Positions 23,777 through 30,510 of a DNA stretch of 32,800 nucleotides are shown one piece after another (position 1 is the first letter of the stretch; every line of letters starts with the position of its first letter). The notes under the pieces are model-generated. The model worked only from the letters and a program-made list of their open reading frames with translations. It made no database searches and was not told where the DNA came from. The position numbers and the translations under genes are program-made. The stretch comes from Bacteroidales bacterium UBA6248 (lineage in GTDB: Bacteria > Bacteroidota > Bacteroidia > Bacteroidales > Lentimicrobiaceae). The DNA is taken from positions 1-32,800 of the forward strand of contig DJVU01000046.1 in the NCBI GenBank assembly GCA_002441345.1, given 5' to 3'.

Positions 23777-23811
23777 CTCTTTCCGGTTCTTATGGTGTTA
23801 AAATCTGCAGG

Positions 23812-24204
23812 TTACCTGCGTTTGTGCTTCCAGTGGCCGGCGGCTTTGGGTTTCCCCTTCCCGGGATGTCCCATTGCCGGACCTTTATGCGGCTTACCGT
23901 AGGCCATCACATGCTTTTTGTGATGCTTCCACGGATCTTTACCGTGATAATCGATTCTGACCCGCTCAAGCCTGCGCAGATCCCAGCCGGAATAATACGC
24001 CGGTAATCTGTTGCCGATTGTCCACACTCCGTGGCTGATGTAGATGTACTCAGCCGTGGGTGCATAATAATAAACGCCGATGGCGGGATAATAATATACT
24101 GCGGAGATACGAACATTTTGTACTCCGGAATGGGCCTGTGCCGCTGAAAACAGTGTAATTCCCAATATCAGCGAAAGCGCTGCAATTAATTTTTTCGTTT
24201 TCAT
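23812..24204 (-). CDS. Small secreted histidine/lysine-rich protein
   Basis: I choose ATG 24204 (MKTKKLIAALSLILG), since an N-terminal signal peptide (1-24, ending AQA) then begins properly; the upstream ATG 24270 adds a non-signal extension. The mature 106 residues open with a tyrosine-rich segment (VYYYPAIGVYYY), then VWTIGNRLPAYYSGWDL and a basic tail. The tail (about the last 40 residues) is rich in His, Lys, Gly and Pro. The order aromatic strand, W-x-x-G-x-x-LP-x-x-Y, DYHG resembles short Bacteroidota secreted proteins of unknown role, and loosely RcnB-type metal-homeostasis proteins. Metal or polyanion binding by the tail is inference. Confidence 0.6.
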   Translation of the reverse strand: MKTKKLIAALSLILGITLFSAAQAHSGVQNVRISAVYYYPAIGVYYYAPTAEYIYISHGVWTIGNRLPAYYSGWDLRRLERVRIDYHGKDPWKHHKKHVMAYGKPHKGPAMGHPGKGKPKAAGHWKHKRR

Positions 24205-24387
24205 CGCTTCGTTTTTTTGGTTAGGAGCTGATACTAATTCAAACCCTGTGCCAGTTTGCCATACAGTCATATTGATCCGAAGGTTTACTTCAGAACCAGG
24301 GTACTATTGGGAAGGATTTCGGACGAAACAATATGCAGCAGACCCCGGTGGTGTGTTTCCCGGTTAGCCACACTGCAGGTCTTATGT

Positions 24388-25644
24388 TTATGACCTGCTC
24401 TTATTATCTTTCAGAATCAGCCGGAGCGAAGTGTCTTTTGTGATATAAGCCCAGGCCCAGTTGATAAATATTAAAAGTTTGTTTTTTACGCTCAGAATCA
24501 GCATAAGATGCAAAAACATCCATATCAGCCATCCAAAAAAACCTTTGATCTTAAGAAAAGGGAAATCAACAATAGCCTTATTTCTTCCGATAGTAGCCAT
24601 CGTACCCATATCTTTGTATTCGTATTCAACCAATCTTTTGTTTCGTTGCATATTCTTTAGATTCCTTGCCAGGTTTTTAGCCTGATTAATAGCAACATTT
24701 GCAAGTTGCGGATGGGCTCTTGAATATTTCGGGGTTTCCATCCAGGCTATATCGCCAATTGCAAAAACATCCTCCATTCCTGAAACTCTGTTGATTCTGT
24801 CAACCCGGATACGTTTGTCAGGGGTCATGGAATTTACAGGAATTCCGGTTATTTCATTTGCAGTTACTCCGGCGGCCCATATTACCGATTTTGTTTTGAT
24901 TATTTCGCCATTGACAAGTTCCAGAACTTCTCCATTATAATCTTTTACAATTTTCTCAAGCCGGATGTCAACTCCCATTTTCTGAAGATATTCCCTCGAT
25001 GTTCTCCTGGCCGGATCGCTCATGCTGTTGAGCGTATTTTTACTGCCTTCTATTAAGATTATATTGAGTTTCGAAAAATCTATCCGGTGAAAATCTCTGG
25101 GAAGTATGGTTTTCTTAATTTCCGAAAAGGCTCCTGCCAATTCAACTCCTGTCGGACCGCCTCCGACAATCACAATGTTAAAAAGGCCTTGTTTATCTTC
25201 TTCTCTGGCAGACAAGATATTTTCAAAGTTCAATAAAATGTGATTTCTGATATTTATGGCATCATACGTTGATTTTAAACTTAGCACCTGTTTACTTAGA
25301 TTCTCATTTCCGAAAAAGTTTGTTTTACATCCTATGGCCAGAACCAGATAATCGTAATCGAATGTTCCTATCGTTGTGCTTATGGTTTTGTTTGAATTAT
25401 CGACACCGGTAACTTCTGCCAATCGAATCTGCACGTTATTCTTATTTCTGAATACATGGCGTAACGGAAAGGAGATACTTGAAGGTTCAATTTGCGATGT
25501 GGCTACCTGATAAAACAATGGCTGGAACTGATGGTGGTTAATTTTATCAATCAAAAGAATATCAAAGAGTTTATCTTCCAGTTTTTGTACTAATGTAATT
25601 CCTGCAAAACCTCCTCCGACTACGATTACCTTTTTCTTTTTCAT
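24388..25644 (-). CDS. ndh: Type II NADH:quinone oxidoreductase
   Basis: I start at ATG 25644 (MKKKKVIVVGGGFAG); the longer frame begins with a TTG at 25665. The 418-residue protein has two nucleotide-binding folds: GGGFAG (10-15) for FAD and IVGGGPTGVELAG (around 165) for NADH. VIWAAGV, FAIGDIA and HPQLANVAINQ are further family motifs. The C-terminal GFFGWLIWMFLHLMLILSVKNK is the membrane-binding helix region. It transfers electrons from NADH to quinone without pumping protons. The gene is clearly AT-rich: 21, 20 and 18 G/C in the 60-base lines 24481, 24601 and 25201, against 36 in 22621 and 34 in 27181. A hairpin (24375-24398) overlaps the stop codon but lacks a U-tract. Confidence 0.93.
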   Translation of the reverse strand: MKKKKVIVVGGGFAGITLVQKLEDKLFDILLIDKINHHQFQPLFYQVATSQIEPSSISFPLRHVFRNKNNVQIRLAEVTGVDNSNKTISTTIGTFDYDYLVLAIGCKTNFFGNENLSKQVLSLKSTYDAINIRNHILLNFENILSAREEDKQGLFNIVIVGGGPTGVELAGAFSEIKKTILPRDFHRIDFSKLNIILIEGSKNTLNSMSDPARRTSREYLQKMGVDIRLEKIVKDYNGEVLELVNGEIIKTKSVIWAAGVTANEITGIPVNSMTPDKRIRVDRINRVSGMEDVFAIGDIAWMETPKYSRAHPQLANVAINQAKNLARNLKNMQRNKRLVEYEYKDMGTMATIGRNKAIVDFPFLKIKGFFGWLIWMFLHLMLILSVKNKLLIFINWAWAYITKDTSLRLILKDNKSRS

Positions 25645-25736
25645 CACATACGTTTTTTCCGGCAATTTTAAGCATGCCTGTATACGATAAATTTAACAGG
25701 TGTGGCGCTATTCTGTTCGCCAGAATAACGCATACG

Positions 25737-25757
25737 TAAAAATCTCCTGAAAAGGAG
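25737..25757 (-). terminator. Terminator of the DUF4919 operon
   Basis: Read on the minus strand, a five-pair stem (CTCCT / AGGAG, possible sixth wobble pair) with the loop TTTC is followed by a run of five U. It lies about 40 bases after the stop of the 25799 gene. The stem is short. Confidence 0.5.
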
Positions 25758-25798
25758 GATCTTAAAAAGTGTGTGATGAAAAGGCAGGTTGTTTTCTG

Positions 25799-26470
25799 CT
25801 ACTTCTGTCTGTAAATAAAACCGGCTTTGAACCAAATGCCCTCTATGCCAAAGTCGTTTTTCGCGGTTTTCAGGTAGTCAAAGGCCTCTTCGAAACGCAT
25901 TTTTTGTCCATCGTAACCGAATCCCAGGGCTCGGAGCATATCGGGCTCGTGCCTGGTGCTTGTAACATGGAATGCTGTTTTCTTTGTGAGTCCGTCGCCC
26001 GAATTGAAAATCGTTTCAATAATTCGTCCGAAACGAACTTCGAGGCGGGCGGCCATGTCGTTGTTGCCGGTCATTCGGTAGGCATAAATCAGCGGATCGA
26101 GCATCCGGAGCTCAAACGGTTGTTCGCTGAGAAGCCTTGTTCCCAGTTTTATGATGTTTGCGTAATCGGTTTTATTCAGACCTTCTTTTTTCATTATCCG
26201 CGTGATGCTGTCGGCCAGGGGGTGTTGGACGTCCGGATTAAATCCGGGTTGAAGCGCTGCACCGTAATATAAATGATGGTAATCGCTGACGGTGAGGGTG
26301 GTGTCGTTGGCCGACAATCGTCTGCTGAGTTCGCTGTAGGCGGAAGGAGATCCGGTCCGGGAAATTACTTTACTTATTTTCTTGTAGTCGGGAGGCGAGA
26401 ATTTTCTGTTCTGGGCCGTAACGCCCGAAATCAGCAGCAGGGTAAGAAAGAGACAGGCGATCTTTTTCAT
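25799..26470 (-). CDS. Secreted DUF4919-like protein
   Basis: The 223-residue protein has a signal peptide (1-19, ending VTAQ). The mature part contains TLTVSDYHHLYYGAALQPGFNP, which I recognise as the DUF4919 signature region of Bacteroidota exported proteins, then helical sequence with ADSITRIMKKEGLN and PLIYAYRMTGNNDMAARLEVRFGRI, which has a TPR-like flavour. Its function is unknown. It follows the 26505 gene by 34 bases on the same strand and is presumably co-transcribed with it, ending at the hairpin at 25737-25757. Confidence 0.65.
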   Translation of the reverse strand: MKKIACLFLTLLLISGVTAQNRKFSPPDYKKISKVISRTGSPSAYSELSRRLSANDTTLTVSDYHHLYYGAALQPGFNPDVQHPLADSITRIMKKEGLNKTDYANIIKLGTRLLSEQPFELRMLDPLIYAYRMTGNNDMAARLEVRFGRIIETIFNSGDGLTKKTAFHVTSTRHEPDMLRALGFGYDGQKMRFEEAFDYLKTAKNDFGIEGIWFKAGFIYRQK

Positions 26471-26504
26471 CGTACTCGGTTTTTGGGTGCATTAATGCCG
26501 GGGT

Positions 26505-26939
26505 TCATTCCCAGGCTTCTTCTTCCCCGAATTTGGGGTCTTCTTCAATCAGGCTGATCCATGTGTAGATAACGGAATCGAGCGTGTCGGGATCCGGATC
26601 GGCATCGTCGCTGAAATTTGGCAAAGCCTTTACCAGTTTTTTGATTGTGGAATGACTGACGTTCACGGGATCTTCTCCGGGCTGATTATGAAACAGCAAT
26701 ATGGCTATTGTCCCGTAATTATTCCAGTTGAGGGGAACCATTCCGGCCAGCTTTAATTCGGTGCCTGCCATGAAATTAGGAACCTCATCTTCTTCCACTT
26801 CCAGGCCGGCATCTTTCAATGCTTCTCTCAGCATATTGGCATTCAAGGGAATGTCGGGATAGGGAGAAGGGAACAAATAGACGTACTTTTTGAAAATAGT
26901 CCTGGCTATTAAATGAATATGACTTTCCCCCTGCGACAT
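26505..26939 (-). CDS. Hypothetical acidic protein, no family recognised
   Basis: The 144-residue protein has no signal peptide or membrane segment. It is acidic, especially in DAGLEVEEDEVPNF, NFSDDADPDPDTLDS and the end EEDPKFGEEEAWE. The middle has alternating hydrophobic strands (TELKLAGMVPLNW, GTIAILLFHNQ). It has the start ATG 26939 and a -7 element 86 bases upstream (27025-27032). It leads an operon with the DUF4919-like gene. The DPDPDTLDS segment could bind a divalent cation, but it does not match a full EF-hand. I do not recognise the family. Confidence 0.6.
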   Translation of the reverse strand: MSQGESHIHLIARTIFKKYVYLFPSPYPDIPLNANMLREALKDAGLEVEEDEVPNFMAGTELKLAGMVPLNWNNYGTIAILLFHNQPGEDPVNVSHSTIKKLVKALPNFSDDADPDPDTLDSVIYTWISLIEEDPKFGEEEAWE

Positions 26940-27024
26940 TGTACCGTTCGCTTTATCCTTTCATGCCTGCATTCGCTTCCGGTGCTTACCGGAATCTTAA
27001 CATACTCCTGCGGAATACTTCCGG

Positions 27025-27032
27025 CAAAATTA
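27025..27032 (-). promoter_or_regulatory. -7 element for the 26939 operon
   Basis: TAATTTTG on the minus strand matches the -7 consensus exactly. No -33 TTG at the expected distance. Confidence 0.35.
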
Positions 27033-27094
27033 TTCAAATTTTCTCAGTGGGAAACTAAAATTTGTTTCGCGATTCACTCCGTCTCCGGTTTAAA

Positions 27095-27688
27095 TCAATC
27101 GTTTACTTTGAATCTGGCAGCCATCTGGAAAAATTTCTGCAGACACTGCATGGTCAGACGTGAATCTTCCAGTGCATTATGGGTGTCTCCTTCGCGTTCG
27201 AACCCGAACCAGGCCGAAATAGCTTTCAGGCTGAGTGAACGTGGAACCGTTTTTCCGTTGGCTTCCAGAATCCGGAAGGTATAGAAGGCAATAGTGTGGA
27301 GGTCGATCAGCTTGTTGCTGAATGGCCAGTCAAGATTTTCACCGCTGTAGGCAAATTTCAGAAAGTTCACGTCAAATATGACGCTCTGCCCGCAAATAAC
27401 CACATCCCTCAGATCCCCGCTCTGCCGCTTCAGCAGTTTGCGGATCCATTGTTCAAAATCCTCCAGAACTTCGTAGATCATTGGAGCTTCCTGCAACTCT
27501 TCGAGCGAAAGCCCGTGAATCTTTTCTGCGGAAGCAGTAAAAGCTTCTTCATTCTCGGGATAAACGTTGCTCAGGTAAGTGCCAAGCTCAACCCAGTTGT
27601 CGTTCAGCAATACCGCCCCAACCTGGATAATCTCGTGGTACCCGGGTTCCGGGCCGCTCATTTCAAGGTCAAAAACTAAAAAAGGCAT
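27095..27688 (-). CDS. DEDDh-type 3'-5' exonuclease (DnaQ-like)
   Basis: I start at ATG 27688 (MPFLVFDLEMSG); the longer frame to 27757 adds a tail that runs through the palindromic region. The 197-residue protein has D7 and E9 in FDLEMSG (exo I), an exo II-like CGQSVIFDVNFL with the third acid, and exo III HNALEDS with H-x4-D. LIDLHTIAFYTF and SLSLKAISAWFG fit the RNase T/DnaQ fold. It degrades DNA or RNA 3' ends. As a stand-alone protein it could be a proofreading subunit, an RNase T-like enzyme or oligoribonuclease-like; the length is close to all three. Two palindromes lie upstream. Confidence 0.87.
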   Translation of the reverse strand: MPFLVFDLEMSGPEPGYHEIIQVGAVLLNDNWVELGTYLSNVYPENEEAFTASAEKIHGLSLEELQEAPMIYEVLEDFEQWIRKLLKRQSGDLRDVVICGQSVIFDVNFLKFAYSGENLDWPFSNKLIDLHTIAFYTFRILEANGKTVPRSLSLKAISAWFGFEREGDTHNALEDSRLTMQCLQKFFQMAARFKVND

Positions 27689-27718
27689 ACCGGATGAATG
27701 TAAGGGAAACAATGATAT

Positions 27719-27739
27719 CATTATGCCTGAGGCATAATG
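27719..27739. repeat. 21-base palindrome upstream of the exonuclease gene
   Basis: Arms CATTATGCCT (27719-27728) and AGGCATAATG (27730-27739) around one central G. In the minus direction no U-run follows, so it is a poor terminator for the racemase gene; an operator near the exonuclease transcript start is more likely. Confidence 0.5.
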
Positions 27740-27747
27740 GTATGCAA

Positions 27748-27768
27748 ATATCACCAATTATGTGATAT
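27748..27768. repeat. Second inverted repeat upstream of the exonuclease gene
   Basis: Seven-base arms ATATCAC and GTGATAT around a seven-base centre. It adjoins a -7-like minus-strand GATATTTG (27752-27745, one mismatch). An overlapping AATTAT/ATAATT pair occurs at 27756-27772. Confidence 0.4.
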
Positions 27769-27778
27769 AATTACCGGA

Positions 27779-28849
27779 TTATCTGACCTGCTTGCCGATA
27801 TACCTTGAATTCATAATCCGAAGTGCTCCCATATAATCCATTTTGAATTCTATCAGATCTCCGGTTTTGTAGTTTTTTTCGTTTTCTCCCAGGTCTATTA
27901 CAATCATATCGCTGCTGCTGCCGGCTACTTTTATCTGAGGGTCAGCTGGGGTAAGGTGATTGCTTTCCACATCCAGCAAGCCGATGTCGAGGATTGCCCG
28001 GCAGGCGGTTTTGCCCGACGATTCCGAGTCGAAGCTGAAGCTGTGGCCCTCAACGTTGGTGCCGATTTCACCCATGGGAACCACCGGCTTTTCTATAAGT
28101 TCAATTATCTCGGCATATAATCGCAGTACGTCATTGTGCATTCCTTCGATAACGGTGTCGTGATAAACATCCGTTCCAAGAAACAGGGTTTCTCCCACCC
28201 TGAAATGGTTGATGCCTTTTGGCAGCATCTTTTCGAATATCAGGGGAATGGAAACTGAGGATCCGCCTGAAACATAGGGGATTTTTCGGTTAAACTTTGC
28301 CTCAATCAGCTGCTTATACAGGCTCAGCTGTATCAGCTTGTCGTGGTTTGGCAGTACTCCGTAAAGGCAGCTCAGATTTGTGCCCACACCTACCACATTA
28401 ATGTTCGGAAGCCTGAAAACCTTCTCGTAAAATTCGATCAGATCGTCGCGCATCACGCCTTCGCGCAGCTCACCCATCTCCACCATTATAATCACCTGAT
28501 GAATTTTCCCCTGCTTCTCTGCTTCCGTGGATAGTGCCTGAATGGTGCTTAGCTCGGTATTGAAGCTGATGTCAGCATAACGCACAATCTCCGGGATCGA
28601 GCGCAGGGGAGGCGGCTTGATGTAAATGGTTTCAATGCCGGGAGACATCTTTTTGATGGCTCTGAGGTTGGATACACGGGAATCACACAGCTGTTTGATT
28701 CCCAGATTTATTACTTCCTGCAGGAAAAGCCTGTTCCCGCATAAGAGCTTGGAAACGACAGCCCATTGTATGCCTTCACTGCTAAAAAGATTGTTAAGAT
28801 ACTCGTAGTTTTCCTTTAACTTTTGCTGTTCCAGCGTAATATAGGCCAT
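27779..28849 (-). CDS. PLP-dependent alanine/ornithine racemase family protein
   Basis: The 356-residue protein is a fold-type III PLP enzyme of the Orr group. WAVVSKLLCGN (29-39) carries the PLP lysine K34. VEMGELREGV, the YVSGGSSVSIP phosphate loop and HFRVGETLFLGTD are typical of ornithine racemase rather than of classic alanine racemase. It would interconvert L- and D-forms of an amino acid such as ornithine. Its start codon shares one base with the stop of the GNAT gene upstream (TGATG), so the two are translationally coupled; the GNAT enzyme may act on the same amino acid. The exonuclease gene follows, separated by the palindromic region. Confidence 0.87.
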   Translation of the reverse strand: MAYITLEQQKLKENYEYLNNLFSSEGIQWAVVSKLLCGNRLFLQEVINLGIKQLCDSRVSNLRAIKKMSPGIETIYIKPPPLRSIPEIVRYADISFNTELSTIQALSTEAEKQGKIHQVIIMVEMGELREGVMRDDLIEFYEKVFRLPNINVVGVGTNLSCLYGVLPNHDKLIQLSLYKQLIEAKFNRKIPYVSGGSSVSIPLIFEKMLPKGINHFRVGETLFLGTDVYHDTVIEGMHNDVLRLYAEIIELIEKPVVPMGEIGTNVEGHSFSFDSESSGKTACRAILDIGLLDVESNHLTPADPQIKVAGSSSDMIVIDLGENEKNYKTGDLIEFKMDYMGALRIMNSRYIGKQVR

Positions 28850-29301
28850 CAGACGGTTTCTTTTTTAAGTCGCATCTCAAGGTATTTATTATCAAATCCA
28901 AGCTTTTGGTATAAATGCCGTGCCGGATTGTCGGGTTCCACATGCAGGGCAATATCGCCATGGGCCAGACTAATGGCCTCTTTCATCAGACTCTTTCCCA
29001 CTCCTTTGCCCCGGTAATCGCGGTGCGTGGCTATGTATACAAGTATGTTCTCAGGGATGTAACCTTCCATTCCCGTTTGATTTACAACTACGGCTCCAAT
29101 GATGCGGCCGCTGTCCTTTGCCACAAGTGTAAATCCGCCAAACGAAGCCCTGTCTTTAACTGAAAAGTCAATGGCCTTCATAATGTCTTCTTTCCTGTCA
29201 CCAAACTGATCGAGGTGCTCGTGCAGAAATTCGGCTACCGAGTTCTTGTCGTTTATCCCTGGTTTTAATACTGCATTGAATACACTTAACTGATAATTCA
29301 T
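28849..29301 (-). CDS. GNAT-family N-acetyltransferase coupled to the racemase gene
   Basis: The 150-residue protein has the acetyl-CoA loop RDYRGKGVGKSLM (94-106, R-x-x-G-x-G form), preceded by the strand PENILVYIATH and followed by ALHVEPDNPARHLYQKLGF, which is the usual C-terminal motif. The first 60 residues hold two helices (SVAEFLHEHLDQF, KEDIMKAIDFSV). It acetylates an amine; the TGATG coupling to the ornithine-racemase-like gene suggests an amino acid such as ornithine or a product of that enzyme, but this is inference. Confidence 0.83.
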   Translation of the reverse strand: MNYQLSVFNAVLKPGINDKNSVAEFLHEHLDQFGDRKEDIMKAIDFSVKDRASFGGFTLVAKDSGRIIGAVVVNQTGMEGYIPENILVYIATHRDYRGKGVGKSLMKEAISLAHGDIALHVEPDNPARHLYQKLGFDNKYLEMRLKKETV

Positions 29302-29586
29302 ATTAGATTTTGTTTTGTTCGGTTCGCAAGATACGGCTTTTTTGCAGGACAGCCAAATAAATATTTATTAAAAATGATTACGAATATAATATATTATTCA
29401 TTGTAGTTAGATAAATATATAGGTAATAAACTGTTAATCAGTGCTATATGGTTATAATAATTTATGGGCTCGTTTAAAATTATCAGAGCGGTTTGGTTTA
29501 GGTTTTCTTTTATTAAACGTAAGGTCGCTTATTTCCATTTTATTATCTTTAGAGGGTGTAATGCATTATCCGGAAAATCTGTTGAT

Positions 29587-30495
29587 ATGAAGAAGAAAAA
29601 CCTGCTGCACGATCCGTCCATCCTGGCAAAGCCCGGGAAAAAAATTAAAGTGTCGGACTTCGATCCGGCCTACAAGGGAATCCTGAACGGCAAGGATGAG
29701 GGGGTTAAACTACTCGAGGAGAATGTGAATGAACTTATTGAGCTTCAGGATAAACTGTATGCCCACAACCGCTTTGCGGTACTTCTGATTTTTCAGGCGA
29801 TGGATGCTGCAGGCAAGGATGGTACCATCAAGCATGTGATGTCGGGACTCAACCCCCAGGGTTGCGAAGTATACAGCTTCAAAACCCCTTCGGCTACCGA
29901 ACTTGACCACGATTACATCTGGCGAACATACAAATGCCTGCCCGAGCGCGGAAGATTCGGGATTTTTAACCGTTCCTACTACGAAGAGGTGCTGGTTGTG
30001 AAAGTGCATCCCGAATTCCTGATGGCCCAGAATCTTCCGGGAATAAAAAGTGTGGATGCGGTAGATAAATCGTTCTGGGAAAACCGGTACCGGCAGATTA
30101 ATGATCTCGAAAAACATCTGACCGAAAACGGAACCATCATCCTGAAGTTCTTTCTGAATGTTTCGAAAAAAGAACAGAAAGAACGCTTTCTGGAACGCAT
30201 AGAAGATCCCTCTAAGAACTGGAAATTCTCATCCAACGATGTGAAGGAACGCGCCTACTGGGAAGATTATATGAATGCCTACAGCGATATGCTGACCGCT
30301 ACTTCAACCGGATATGCCCCCTGGTTCGTGATTCCGGCCGACCGGAAATGGTTTATGCGCTATGCTGTCAGCAACATCATCATCAACCGGCTGAAAGAGC
30401 TGAAAGTGGATTACCCCGTGCTTCCCGAAGCCGAGAAAGCCAAGCTGAAGGATGCCAGGAAAATGCTGCTTGAGGAGGACGACGGAAACAAATAA
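29587..30495 (+). CDS. ppk2: Polyphosphate kinase 2 (PPK2, class III-like)
   Basis: I start at ATG 29587 (MKKKNLLHDPSILAK); the frame extends upstream to 29464, but that part is AT-rich, has no PPK2 match and overlaps the likely promoter area. The 303-residue protein has the Walker A-like AMDAAGKDG (71-79), then HVMSGLNPQGCEVYSFKTPS, and the Walker B-like GIFNRSYYEEVLVVKVHPE. KKEQKERFLERIEDPSKNWKFS and WFVIPADRKW are further family motifs. The close resemblance to the Cytophaga hutchinsonii enzyme as I recall it suggests class III, which phosphorylates both AMP and ADP from polyphosphate. It has no same-strand neighbour and converges on the DUF4838 gene with 15 bases between. A possible -7 (TATCTTTA, 29544-29551) is weak. 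Confidence 0.92.
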   Translation: MKKKNLLHDPSILAKPGKKIKVSDFDPAYKGILNGKDEGVKLLEENVNELIELQDKLYAHNRFAVLLIFQAMDAAGKDGTIKHVMSGLNPQGCEVYSFKTPSATELDHDYIWRTYKCLPERGRFGIFNRSYYEEVLVVKVHPEFLMAQNLPGIKSVDAVDKSFWENRYRQINDLEKHLTENGTIILKFFLNVSKKEQKERFLERIEDPSKNWKFSSNDVKERAYWEDYMNAYSDMLTATSTGYAPWFVIPADRKWFMRYAVSNIIINRLKELKVDYPVLPEAEKAKLKDARKMLLEEDDGNK

Positions 30496-30510
30496 TCCGC
30501 AACGAACCCA

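Noticed and set aside
24375..24398. Hairpin GCAGGTC...GACCTGC overlapping the ndh stop codon, considered as terminator
   Set aside because: The loop is ten bases and no U-run follows on the minus strand.
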